From positions 41,313,605-41,377,604 of the forward strand of contig CM077643.1 of the NCBI GenBank assembly GCA_039707465.1: a stretch of DNA of 64,000 bases, in the 5' to 3' direction. Origin of the DNA: Rhabdophis nuchalis (taxonomy: Eukaryota; Chordata; Lepidosauria; Squamata; Natricidae). Each line of letters begins with the position of its first letter. The stretch's first letter is position 1. The position numbers were made by a program, and so were the translations under genes. The notes under the pieces are model-generated. The model saw only the letters and a program-made list of their open reading frames with translations, was not told where the DNA came from and did no database searches. This document shows, piece after piece, positions 21,613 through 31,950 of this stretch.

Positions 21613-21976
21613 ACTATTCATAAGAGCTCTTAAGAGGTACTGGTAGTTGCAGGCATGGGGGATTAGGAAGTTAGCTGAGTCTATGAGGTTTTGTTAATAA
21701 TGGTTAATAAGTTTTTGTTTCTTTTTTCTTATATGTCTTGGTTGTTTTGCTACTTCTTATTTATATGGATTTTGAAATGTATCTTTGCTACCCTGAATCA
21801 ATGTGAAATGGGCAGCTATATCAATTAAAGCTACAAAATAAATAAAACTGTATTTGAATACAGAGCTCTTACACAGGGCAGATTTGTTCTGATCTGATAT
21901 GCTTTCCTTCATGCCTCTTTGGACAAAGCCTTAGGGTTCCAATAGAAGAGAATATTTGCAGCTCAGATTTAAGGTG
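21613..21976. other. Possible old LINE 3' UTR
   Basis: The stretch ending 'gctatatcaattaaagc' with an AAAT-rich end (to about 21,852) resembles a LINE 3' end. It is too diverged to assign. The rest is featureless. Confidence 0.25.
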
Positions 21977-22230
21977 TGGAGTCCTTGATGTCCCCTGGGC
22001 TTGGTTGTTTGCTTGCACACATTTTGTTGTACTACTACGATAGGAAAATCTTCAATGTTAGGAGGTAGTGGGGTTTGCTCTCTGTTTATGTATGCTAGTT
22101 TGCCCTTTAGTATGGTGGGGGCATTGTTTTCTCCTTGGTAAACCCCACTTCACTGAAAATGTTACCTTGTCAGGTAACAAAATGTCTTCAGGCAAACAAC
22201 CAACCTCAGAGAGCATCAAAGACTCTATGC
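21977..22230. mobile_element. Second Penelope-like family, inverted tail pair
   Basis: The left arm 21,978-22,028, read on the minus strand, begins aacaaaatgtgtgcaagc and runs to the 'aaggactcc' end. The right arm 22,176-22,226 on the plus strand begins aacaaaatgtcttcaggc and runs to 'aaagactct'. Both arms have the same block order, so this is a foldback with a spacer of about 150 bp. The assignment to Penelope-like elements is by resemblance only. Confidence 0.45.
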
Positions 22231-22268
22231 TCTTAAGGGACCATTGGCCTTTCATTGTCCTCTTAAGG

Positions 22269-22848
22269 CAGTGGTTCTCAGTTATTTTCTGTCAGGCCCC
22301 CCCTAGGAAGAAGAAAACATTTCGCGCCCCCCCAGCCCCGGAAAGCGCCCCCCCAGCCCCGGAAAGCGCCCCCCCAGCCCCGGAAAGCGCCCCCCCAGCC
22401 CCGGGGCTGCCCCCCCTTTTTTCCCTCGCCTCCTTCCGAGCCAAGGATATTTATTCTCCTTGGTGCCGCCGTTGCCTTCTCTGCATGGCCCGAGCGCCTG
22501 TTCCTTACTGCGATGGTCTCAGCAGCTCCCAGCGCTCCCAACGCAGCCAGTCGAAAGCCGGGAGGGAGGCCGCTTTTCCACGCCGTGGAAGGGGGTCGCC
22601 TCCCTCCCGGCTTTCGACTGGCTGCGTCCAGGCGGGCAGCGGGCAAGAGCCGTGAGCGGGCAAGTCGGGCGGTGCGCTGGGAGCTGCTGAGCCGGGCGGC
22701 GCGCTGGGAGCTGCTAAGGAACAGGCGCTCGGGCCATGCGGAGAATGCAACGGTGGTATCGGTCTTTCCGGGTGTGCGGCTCCGCGCCCCCCCTTACAGA
22801 GCCTCGCGCCCCCCTAGGGGGGGGCGCCCCACTATTTGAGAAACGCTG
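22269..22848. mobile_element. GC-rich non-autonomous hAT-type element, family E
   Basis: Begins cagtggttctcagttatt and ends actatttgagaaacgctg, with a perfect 8-bp duplication tcttaagg (22,261-22,268 and 22,849-22,856). The interior is strikingly GC-rich. It contains about four copies of a 21-bp unit (ccccggaaagcgccccccc register, 22,328-22,402), then a long interrupted inverted repeat whose inner arms are about 22,548-22,570 and 22,601-22,626. The open frames (up to 195 codons) are by-products of composition and of the tandem repeat. Confidence 0.85.
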
Positions 22849-22856
22849 TCTTAAGG

Positions 22857-23436
22857 GCATATTGGTCTTCCTTTGTCATCTTAATATGTGGTATCTGTAA
22901 CGTGGATTAATACAGCAAATGCTGAAAGCAGCATCTCATTGATGTTCTTCCCTTTTTGTACTTGTATTCTGATGTTACCAAACTTGCAGTGTGTCAGTGT
23001 GACATGAATTTGTCAATCCTGTGGATGGCTTTGATATTACATGTTCGTTCTTGCATCTCTTCCATGGGAGCAGATCCTGTGCTCATTTGAATGTTCCAGA
23101 TGCATTTGATTGACTTCCTTTGTCTCAGCGGACCTTGGAAGGCATTGGAGCAAAGGACCTCTGCGTAGCATCTTCCCTCTGTTTTCATGTCACCAAGCAA
23201 CCTTAAAACAGATTACAAAATAGGAACGCTAAAGTTAGTAGTTGTGTTCCCTCCAGCAGATCAGTTAGAGCCCCGGTTGATATGTTTACATAAAATGCTA
23301 AACTTAGTGTTTTCTGGCTCAGCATATTGTGCATCCAGTTTTTGGTTGATTTATATTTCAGTGGATTGCATCAAAAATGGGTTAACTTACTATCAAGGTG
23401 AAGCATCTTCTATGAATATACTGAATCAAAGTATCT
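22857..23436. other. No recognisable gene or repeat
   Basis: No supported feature. Confidence 0.35.
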
Positions 23437-24215
23437 TAACAGAATAACAAAGATGAGACCTTGAAGGTCTTCTGATCTCACCTCCTGCTCAAGTAGAAGA
23501 CCTTATAGCATTTCAGACAAATGGCTGTCCAATCGATTCTTTAAAAGCTCCAATGATGGACCACTCACAAGTTCTGAAGGCAAGCCCTTCCATTGAGTAA
23601 TTTTTCTAACTATGAGGACATTTCTCCTTTGTTCTAGGTTAGATCTCTCCTTGATCAGTTTCCACCCATTGCTTCTTGTCCTGCCCTCAGGGGCTTTGGA
23701 GAATAGCTTGACTCCCTCTTCTTTGTGGCAACCCTTGAGATATTGGAACACTGCTATTATGTTACCCCTAGTCCTTCTTTTCATTAAACTAGAGAAATCC
23801 AATTCCTGCAACCGTTCTTCATATGTTTTATTCTCCAGTCTCCCTAATAAACTTTGTTGCTCTTCTCTGCACTCTTTCTACAGCAGGAGTGTCAAATTCA
23901 ATTTCGCTGAGAGCTGCATCAGGGTTGTGTTTGACCTCAGGGGCTCAGGGTGGGCATGGACAGGATGGGTGTGGCCAGATCGATGTCACTCGTGTTGGGG
24001 GCGCCTGTGCCTGTGAGTGCTCTGCAAGTGAAAACAGGCTCCTAAGCTCCGTTTTCGGCTGCGATGGGCTGCTGCAACCCTCCGTTTTCACCGGCAGGCA
24101 CCATAGGCCTTTGCTGTTTCCAGGGCAGCCCTGTGGGGCAGATCTAAGCACCCCATGGACCAATCCAGCTCCCTGGCCTTGAGTTTGACACCCCTGTTCC
24201 AGAGTCTCAACATTT
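23437..24215 (-). mobile_element. CR1 LINE 3' fragment split by a hAT-type element
   Basis: CR1 at 23,437-23,883 and 24,197-24,215. The ORF remnant in the minus frame (23,811-23,503) reads [19 protein letters not shown]. The junction is the CR1 sequence 'ttccagagtct', duplicated on both sides of the hAT insertion. Confidence 0.8.
23884..24196. mobile_element. Non-autonomous hAT-type element, family C
   Basis: Begins caggagtgtcaaattc and ends gagtttgacacccctg. The flanks are ttctacag and ttccagag. The intact CR1 sequence elsewhere in the window shows ttccagag is the original target. Relatives at 43,083 and 59,066. Confidence 0.8.
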
Positions 24216-24782
24216 TTATATCGTTTTTATTTTATATTTTATATCTCACTCCATGCAGTTTTCACACGTGCCTTGCTAATACCCTCCTGTGGTCCAGGCT
24301 ATCTATTAAAGAGAATAATTTTGGGACTTTATTCTGCATAGCCACAAGATATGGACAGAGCTGCTGGGTGGTAGAAGGGGGAAATTCCAAAGTTTACATT
24401 GTTTTCAACTGGCTTTGCAAAGTGTTTGACATGGGCAATTTCTGCACAGTCTCAAACAAATCTTTGTTCGCTCCCATTCTGGGTTCTGGTGTTCAACCTC
24501 TTCAGGAAACATCATTGTGTCTTGTTAAGTGAAATGTCTGAGACAGAATCACATTTACATTTTAAAAGGTACTTATCGATCTGGCTTTGGTGCTGATCAA
24601 ATGCCAGGAGCCAAGCCACCCCCTGATGTTTCCACATGGAAAGAAAATGGGAAGAACAGACTAGCTTTAATAAGCAGCGTGATCTTGAATGTTTTAATTT
24701 AATTTTGCATTTGAAAGGCAACATGCATTGGCAGCATGATTTTTTTGGGGGGGGGGCAGGAGCACAATATAAGGTACAGTGA
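24216..24782. other. No recognisable gene or repeat
   Basis: AT-rich, with one G-run near 24,750. Nothing supported. Confidence 0.35.
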
Positions 24783-24895
24783 GCAAATGTGATATAGTGG
24801 TTAATATGTTGAATTAAGACTTAGGAGAACTCAGGATCAGCCAATCCTCAAATTCACTGGGTGAGTTTTGCTAGGTCACTCTCTTCAGTCCACAT
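24783..24895 (+). mobile_element. Degenerate tRNA-derived SINE
   Basis: The order 'gatatagtggttaatatgtt', 'aggagaactcaggatcagcc', 'ggtcactctcttcag' matches the SINE at 30,005-30,245. It is heavily mutated. Confidence 0.45.
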
Positions 24896-24904
24896 GATTA
24901 TTTC

Positions 24905-25400
24905 TGTAGGAATAGAATGGAATGGAATTGGATGGAACGGAGCAGAACAAAACAGAACAGAACAGAACATAATAGGTTGGAAGGGATCTTGGAGGTTTTC
25001 TAGTCCAACCTCTTACTCAGGCAGGAAACCTGATACCATTTCAGACAAATGATTGTCCAATCTCTTCTTCTTAAAAATTTAAAACCATTCACAACTTCTG
25101 GAGGCAAGTTGTTCCACTGATTAATTGTTCTAACTGTCAGGAAATTTCTCCTTAATTCTAGGTTAGAATTCTCCTTGATCAGTTTCCATCCATTGCTTCT
25201 TGTCCTGCCCTCAGGTTCTTTGGAGAATAGGTTATGGCAACCTCTGAGATTAACAGATTAACAGAGTTGGAAAGGATATTGGAATACTGATATCATGTTT
25301 CCCCTAGTCCTTCTTTTCATTAAACTAGACCTACCCAGTTCCCGCAATCATTCTTTATATGCTTTAGCCTCCAATTCCCTAATCATCTTTGTTGCATGTA
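24905..25400 (-). mobile_element. CR1 LINE, older 3' fragment
   Basis: A tail of degenerate (AATGG)/(ACAGA) pentamers, then the CR1 3' UTR and C-terminal ORF on the minus strand up to 'cctccaattccctaatcatc'. A duplicated piece of tail ('aacagattaacagagttgg') sits inside at about 25,250-25,270. Confidence 0.75.
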
Positions 25401-25444
25401 ACATGACAAAAAACTCATATTACAAACTAGTATGAGCTTTCTAG

Positions 25445-25500
25445 AATCATAGAGTCATAGGGCTGGAAGGAACCTTGAAGATCTACAAAGGTGGGATATA
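25445..25500 (-). mobile_element. Short CR1-type 3' end
   Basis: 'agaatcatagagtcatagg' followed by 'ggctggaaggaacc' is the reverse complement of a CR1 end with an 8-bp-type tail repeat. Confidence 0.45.
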
Positions 25501-25524
25501 AAATTAGCAAAAACTTAAACAGAC

Positions 25525-27297
25525 AAATTTATTTATTTTATTTATTTATTCAATTTATACCCCGCCCTTCTCCAAACGGACCCAGGGCGGCGCACAGGAA
25601 AATTAAAATACATACAAAACATCATATAAAATTTAAAAAACTAATTCAATAGAACCTGTGCTAAAACCAGATTAAAATCCCCAAATTTAAAAACTATCTA
25701 AAAGTCAGTATAGGAGGCTACGCTAGGCCGGCTAGATGGAATAAATGTGTCTTAAGACACTTGCGGAAGAGGCGGAGGTCAGAGATGGTGCGAAGTTCAG
25801 GGGGTAAGTCGTTCCAAAGGGCTGGACCTGCCACAGAGAAGGCTCTCCCCCTGGGTGTCGCCAGTCGGCATTGTCCGGCCGACGGCACCCTGAGGAGGCC
25901 CTCTCTGTGGGAGCGTATTGGTCTGAGGGATGTATGGGGCAGGAGGCGGTCTCGCATATAACTAGGCCCCGAGCCATGGAGCGCTTTAAAGATGGTCGTC
26001 AGAACCTTGAAGCGCACCCGAAAGACCACAGGAAGCCAGTGCAGCTCGCGCAGGATAGGTGTTATGTGGGAGTGTCTAGGCGCTCCCGTAATCACCCGCG
26101 CGGCTGCATTCTGGACTAACTGCAGCTTTCGAGTGCACCTCAAGGGGAGCCCCATGTAGAGAGCATTACAGTAGTCGAGTCGAGAGGTCACGAGGGCCTG
26201 AGTGACTGTGCGAAGGGCAGCCTGGTCCAGTAAGGGCCGCAATTGGCGCATCAGGCGTACCTGATGGAAAGCCCCCCTGGCCACGGCCGCCACATGGTCC
26301 TCCATGGACAGCCGGGAATCCAGGAGGACACCCAAATTGCGCGCCCTCTCCACGGGGGCCGGTGTTTCACCCCCAATGGCCAGAGTTGGAATAATCTGGC
26401 TGAACCGGGGTGCCGGAAGCCACAGCCACTCAGTCTTGGACGGGTTGAGCCTGAGTTTGTTACTACCCATCCAGATCCGTACGGCCTCCAAACACCGGGA
26501 CATGACCTCGACGGCATCGTTGGGGTGGTCTGGGGTGGATATGTACAACTGAGTATCATCAGCGTACAGATGATATCCCACCCCAAAACCACGGATGATC
26601 TCGCCCAGCGGCTTCATGTATGTGTTGAACAGTAGGGGCGAGAGGACCGACCCCTGAGGTACCCCACATACGAGGGGCCTCGAGGCCGACCTCTGCCCCC
26701 CTGCCAACACATATTGCGACCGACCAGAGAGGTAGGAAGAGAACCACCGTAGAACGGTGCCTCCCAGCCCCAACCCCCCCCAGTCGGCGCAATAGGATAC
26801 CATGGTCGATGGTATCAAAAGCCGCTGAGAGGTCTAATAGGACTAGGATAGAGGAATATCCTCTATCCCGCGCCCTCCAGAGATCATCAACCAACGCGAC
26901 CAATGCCGTCTCGGTGCTATGCCCGGGTCGGAAGCCGGACTGGCGCGGGTCTAGATAATCAACTTCCTCCAAGTGTCGCGGAAACTGTTGGGCCACCACA
27001 CTCTCAACAACCTTCACTAAAAAGTGAAGGTTGGAGACGGGACGATAGTTCTCTAGTAATGCTGGATCCAGGGACGGCTTCTTGAGGAGGGGCCTTACTA
27101 CCGCCTCTTTCAAGACGGCAGGCAAGGACCCCTCACTCAAAGATGCGTTGACAATGCCCTGGAGCCAGCCTCGTGTCGTCTCCCAGGATGCCAGTACAAG
27201 CCAGGAGGGACACGGGTCCAATAAACATGTGGTAGCCCTAAGTCTCTTTGACAACTTGTCCATATCCTCGGTAGTAACAAAATCAAACTCCTCCCAA
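25525..27297 (-). mobile_element. L2 LINE, 5'-truncated
   Basis: From the minus-strand 5' truncation at about 27,297 the element runs through the RT, the C-terminal domain and a 3' UTR ending 'gcgccgccctgggtcc', with an AAAT tail at 25,525-25,550. The length is about 1.77 kb. Confidence 0.9.
25718..27295 (-). pseudogene. L2 reverse transcriptase, one frameshift
   Basis: Two minus-strand frames cover it. Frame 1 (27,295 to about 26,790) carries [38 protein letters not shown] and [13 protein letters not shown]. Frame 2 (about 26,800-25,718) carries [30 protein letters not shown], then the conserved C-terminal block to LAGLA. The break is in a run of eight Gs (minus strand, near 26,774-26,781); the L2 at 40,046-40,053 has seven. 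The endonuclease domain is missing, so the copy is not autonomous. Confidence 0.9.
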
Positions 27298-27504
27298 TGC
27301 TGGCACTTAAAACAAATAGCAACATTAACTTGATGTTAATGTGGGTCTTGGGCAGGCCTTGGGGAGAGCAGTCCATAAGCAGGACCCAGAGCTGAGATAG
27401 CTCATTCAGCCCCTCCTCATATTTCCTTGGCAGGGACATTCAATTGGTAATCTCTGCAAAGGACCAATGTACGCTATTTAAGCATTACATTTGGAACAGG
27501 TATC

Positions 27505-27882
27505 TCTGGAGATTAACAGACTTGGAGGGGACCTTGTAAATCATCTAGTCCAACTCCCCACCCAAGCAGAAGACCCTATACCATTTCTGACAATAGCAGT
27601 CCAATCTCTTCTTGAAGGCCTCCAGTGATGAAGCTCCCACCACTTCCAAAGGCAACTTGATTGCTCTCCCTGTTATAAAATTTCTCCTTATTTTTAGGTT
27701 GAATCTCTACTTTATCAGTTTCCATCCATTATTCCTTGTCTGGCTTTTAGGGGTCTTGGAAAATAGCTTGACCCACTCCTCTCTGTGGAAGCCCCTCAAA
27801 TATTATAACTCTGTTATCATGTCTCCCTCTGCTCCTTCTCTTCACTAGACTAGCCATGTGCAATTCCTGCAACTGTTTTTCA
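27505..27882 (-). mobile_element. CR1 LINE 3' fragment
   Basis: The minus-strand CR1 tail ('agattaacagacttggagg') and C-terminal ORF remnant up to 'gccatgtgcaattcctgcaa'. It is older than the young subfamily. Confidence 0.75.
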
Positions 27883-27890
27883 TGTTAGAT

Positions 27891-28180
27891 CAGTGGTGGG
27901 ATTCGATTTTTTTTACTATTGGTTCTGTGAGCATGACTTGGTGGGAGTGGCTTGGTGGGAGTGGCAAGGGAAGGATACTGTAAAATCTCCATTCCCTCTC
28001 CACTTCAGGGGAAGGTTACTACAAAATCCCCATTTCCTTCTGATCAGCTGGGACTCCGGAGGCAAATAATAGATGGGGGTGGGGCCAATCAGAGATTATA
28101 TTTACCAGTTCTCCAAACTACTCAAAATGTCTTCTATCGGTTCTCCAGAACTGGTCAGAACCTGCTGAACACCACCTCTG
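27891..28180. mobile_element. Non-autonomous hAT-type element, family F
   Basis: Begins cagtggtgggattcg and ends gctgaacaccacctctg. Perfect 8-bp duplication tgttagat (27,883-27,890 and 28,181-28,188). The interior has repeated 'ggtgggagtgg' units. Confidence 0.85.
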
Positions 28181-28418
28181 TGTTAGATATGTTAGCCACA
28201 AACTACTCTAGGTTTTAAAGATCAATGTTGATATTAGGTGAATTGCAAAAAGCATGTGCACTAGGCGGCCAGGGAGGAAGATATTGAAAAGCATTGTGAT
28301 GTTTCAATGCAAACTTTGCTTCTTTGTCCTTCTGTTACAATGTCACATCATTGTGAATCAAGTACAAAGGGGCTTTGCTTTGTGATGATAAGGCGTCATG
28401 AGGTGACATGTGTTTCAA

Positions 28419-28419
<1 letters not shown>

Positions 28420-28494
<75 letters not shown>
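28420..28494. repeat. (ATT)n microsatellite
   Basis: About 25 ATT units. It abuts an L2 tail on the minus strand. Confidence 0.95.
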
Positions 28495-28497
<3 letters not shown>

Positions 28498-28535
28498 TAG
28501 ATTTTTATACCGCCCTTCTCCCTTTCGGGACTCAT
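28495..28535 (-). mobile_element. L2 LINE, extreme 3' end
   Basis: 'taccgcccttctccctttcg' is the reverse complement of an L2 end; the (ATT)n tract is its grown tail. Confidence 0.6.
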
Positions 28536-28752
28536 GTTGGTGTCATTGTGTTTAGAAAAGAATGCTATGGATGATCATAACAAGAGCATGAAGACCGATG
28601 GACAAGATGAAGGTGAGGCTTTCTAAGTTATTTATTTCAAGGCAGAATTGCAGTAGAGCATTGGAGATATTTAGTTGCAGATATCTAAAACCTCTGTCCT
28701 AAAGCTGTTCAAGAAGAAAGTAAATAAATCAACGGACTTTTTCCATGCAAGG

Positions 28753-29242
28753 TGTTCTGCCCCCACAGACGGACACACACACAAACATGGATGCTTGCCA
28801 CTATCTCTTTGGCTGCTTGCCACTATCTCCTTGGCTGCAAGCCCTAACTCACGTAACAAAAACAGACATAGAATTGCAGACACGACTGACCAGAATTTCC
28901 AATGAGGAGTTGTCAATGTTGTTTCCTGCAAATGAACCCTCCCCAAAGCCTTCCTTATAAATTATCTTGGGAGGGGCCACTCATCAACCAGCTGGTGCTC
29001 ATCAGGGCTTACGAGCATGCCTCTTACGTAACTATTGCCTCCTTTTCTCAGCCCTGCATAATCTAGCATCAGGGACAAACTGCCCCTGATCCTCCCCACT
29101 GCTCCATGGCCCAGGTGCCCCCTGGTGGCCAACCAGACTCTCTGCTTCCTCAAGGTCTCCCTCCTCCTCCAGGGCAGACTCATAGGGCTCTTCACTAGAA
29201 GAGTCCATCAACAGCTCATCTGGAACCGGCTGGGTCACAACA
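28753..29242 (-). mobile_element. Probable solo LTR of a retroelement
   Basis: On the minus strand it starts TGTTGTGACCCAG and ends GGGGGCAGAACA, so it has TG...CA ends with TGTT/AACA terminal repeats. The flanks caagg (28,748-28,752) and caaag (29,243-29,247) match at 4 of 5. A TATA-like 'atttataagg' lies mid-element. The acidic open frames inside have no retroviral or Gypsy features. No primer-binding site or internal region adjoins it, hence 'solo'. Confidence 0.55.
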
Positions 29243-29247
29243 CAAAG

Positions 29248-29671
29248 GCTACCTTTGGCTTTTGAATAGTATTCTAAGAGCTCCACTTTAAAAAAAGAAG
29301 TGGAGCTAAAATGAAATTATATCGATCCATTTACATTTAATTTAAATATACGTGTATATTTATATTGTGAATAGTTACCCCACCAATAGATTGATGTCCA
29401 GTGCCATGGTTTTGAATTGCCTGGACTCTTTTATAAAGGATGAGTCAGAAGAGCAGTTAGTGAATCACTCTGATAAATTTGTTCAGCATCTTTCCTGAAG
29501 ATTTGAAATGGACACTGTGTAGTAGCCGGTCTCTTTCCTGAGTGGATGAATGCAATTAATCACAGTAAGAGAGAACAGCTTTTGGCTCCTCTAATAGAAG
29601 ATATTGTGGGATTTGCCACTGTTCCTCTTATTGTTTAATAGCTACATAAGGCTATTAGAGAAATATCTATA
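29248..29671. other. No recognisable gene or repeat
   Basis: AT-rich sequence without a supported feature. Confidence 0.35.
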
Positions 29672-29995
29672 TGGAGATTTCCAGTCATCCAGGTCATGGT
29701 TGCCCCAAAGGTGCTTTGAAGACAGAGTTGAAGAAGCTTCAACTTGGTTTTTGAAGAAGCTTAATTTGGTTTTAGCGCAGGACAGTTATTGAATAAGTTT
29801 TTTAAATTTTTTACTTGATTTTGTATGTATTTTTAAATTCCTGTGCGCCGCCCTGGGTGTTTTGGAGAAGGGCGGGGTATAAATTTAATAACATAAAAAA
29901 ATAAAAATAAAAATAAGCTTCTTGAATGAGAAGTGAAATGTCTGCAAAGAAAAACCAGTTGCCTCCTGAAAAAGCACCTTTGGTTTATAATGGTA
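29672..29995. mobile_element. Penelope-like inverted tails separated by an L2 end
   Basis: Minus-strand tail at 29,672-29,760 ('tttccagtcatccaggtcat') and plus-strand tail at 29,914-29,995 ('aagcttcttgaatgagaagtg'). They flank an L2 3' end inserted at the palindromic 'aagaagctt' centre. Confidence 0.55.
29765..29913 (+). mobile_element. L2 LINE, 3' end
   Basis: 'ttttagcgcaggacag' through 'gcgccgccctgggtg' to 'gaagggcggggtataaat', with an A-rich tail. Confidence 0.75.
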
Positions 29996-30004
29996 TAATA
30001 TAAG

Positions 30005-30245
30005 ATAAACTGAGAGCCACTTTAGTCCAGTAGTTAAGGTACCAGGCTAGAAAGGAGACCATGAGTTCAAATCTTGGCTTAGCCATGAAAGCCAATTGGA
30101 TTTCCTTGAACCAGTCCCTCTTTTTCAGCCCAATTCACCTTAAAAGGTTGTTGTGGGAAAAACAGGAGGAGGAAGATGCGTTGGACGTGTTAGTCACATT
30201 GAGCTATTTGTAAAAATAATAGTGGGTTACAAATACATACATTCC
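30005..30245 (+). mobile_element. tRNA-derived SINE
   Basis: A-box-like 'tttagtccagtagttaagg' and B box 'gagttcaaatc' (about 30,063-30,073). The body has 'gaaccagtccctc' and 'aaggttgttgtggg', and the end resembles 'gggttacaaatacatac'. It resembles Sauria-type SINEs of squamates; the specific family is not certain. Confidence 0.6.
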
Positions 30246-30654
30246 CTCCAATGAATGTAAATACAAATATTAATTCCATTCTTGTTTACTATCCAGCACT
30301 TCAGGGAACATTTTATAAGATGGGAGATCAGTTAGGAGGTAAACAAAAGCTAAGGTATGACATTGGTTACACTTTTCAGCTTTGGCAGAAAGCTCAGTCA
30401 TGATCATGTGATTTTTCCCACTTAGCAATTGCTTCATTTACTAACCAATGTGGGAGACCCAAATGAAGTTGCTAATCTAGGACCACATGTGTCTTACATG
30501 CACAGCTAGTCCTCTTCCTTCTTTATTCAGAATTAGCCGTTTCCGGCCATGCATTGCTGTGGCCCAGTCTGGTTAAATGGCCAACCAATCTGTGTGAAGA
30601 TCTATACCTGCACACTCAAACACATACACGCAACCACCGTATAACCCCCAAACT

Positions 30655-30985
30655 ACCTCCCTCTCCCTCTCTCCCTCTACCTACCTACCTACTTTGAAGT
30701 GGAGAAGGGTTCCTTGTGAACAGCAGTTGAACATGGGTCAGTTGGTCCTAAGAGATAGGTGAGTGTCGTTCTGAAGGGACAGGCGATGGCCTCCATCGCC
30801 CTAAGCCTCTCTCTCTATCCCTCTACTGTATTTCTCCCCCTCTCTCTCTATCCCTTTACCTCCCTACCTCCCTACTGTATTTCTCCCTCTCTCTCTATCC
30901 ACCTACCTACCTACCTACCTACCTACCTTATTTCTCTCCCCCTCTCTCTATCCCTACAGCTGCCTACCTACCTACTGTTTTTCTC
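30655..30985. repeat. Pyrimidine-rich imperfect tandem repeat
   Basis: Blocks of 'ctctctctatccct', (TACC)n and 'tactgtatttctcc' recur about four times with a spacing of roughly 50-60 bp. One strand is nearly free of purines. Confidence 0.75.
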
Positions 30986-31250
30986 CTTGAATCTTATGGA
31001 CAGAGTATTATGACATTTTGTATTATGTCATCCTGTGGCTCACTGTTCTCTCTGTATCTATCTACCTACATTTTTTACATTTCCATTGTGTGCACCTGGC
31101 ACAGTTGTGACATCTACACAATCTATATATATCATTGGTGCCGTATTTGTAAGGAACGTTGTGTGAAAATTTGGAAGCGATTGGTGCAGTACTTTCGGAG
31201 ATTACCTGTTTTGAACAAACTCATAGCTATATTTTTATTTATATAGATGT
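30986..31250. other. Unclassified, possible retroelement tail
   Basis: The block 'ggaagcgattggtgcagtac' followed by an AT-rich 'tatttatatagatg' end looks like a repeat terminus. I cannot assign it. Confidence 0.25.
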
Positions 31251-31715
31251 GCTTGGTTCAAAAATGATTTAGAACAAACCATTCAGATTTCTTAGAGGCT
31301 CCAAGCTCCAAGGCATCTTAGAAATGCCTTGGAGCTTGTCAGGTGCAGCACCTCTACAATACTCATTTTCCTTTATGTAGCCTGTTTCCTCCCCACACTT
31401 ATTTGCCAGGACAGAGTGAGATGTCATAAGTATGTTGATCATATTCAGCTGTTTAAATTTACTTCAGGAAGAACAGGAGATACAATCAAAGCTTTGTCCC
31501 ATTTCTCAGAGAAACATGGGGAGATATAGCTAAAATGGGCACAGGAGAAGATGATTTGCAGTATTAACTAAAGAGGGGACAATGGATGGAGAAACTAAGT
31601 CAGGGCAAATATTAGCCAAAAAACAACAACAACCTCTAGTACAGGGGTTCCCAAACTTGGCAACTTGAAGACTTGTGGACTTCAACTCCCAGAATTCTCC
31701 AACCAGCTGGCTGGA

Positions 31716-31718
<3 letters not shown>

Positions 31719-31808
<90 letters not shown>

Positions 31809-31890
31809 CAGCAATAACAACAACAACAATAACAATAACAACAACAACAACAACAACAACAACAATAATACAATAATACAATAATACAAT
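31719..31890. repeat. (AAT)n / (AAC)n microsatellite
   Basis: About 28 AAT units grade into AAC-rich and mixed units and then into the CR1 pentamer tail. Confidence 0.9.
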
Positions 31891-31950
31891 AGCAGAGTTG
31901 GAAGGGACCTTGTAGGTCTTCTAGTCCAACCCCCTGCATGGGCAGGAATC

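Noticed and set aside
22328..22402. CRISPR-like regularly spaced repeat
   Set aside because: The units are directly adjacent, with no unique spacers, and lie inside a eukaryotic hAT-type element.
22068..22655. A 195-codon frame with repeated APPAPES units and a minus frame with RGWGGAF units
   Set aside because: Both cross the end of a hAT-type element into its 21-bp tandem repeat; the repeat causes the periodic peptides.
29032..29286. Acidic 84-codon frame (SSSEEPYESALEEEGDLEEAES) as a host exon
   Set aside because: It lies inside a TG...CA-ended element with near-matching 5-bp flanks, lacks splice context and runs beyond the element edge.
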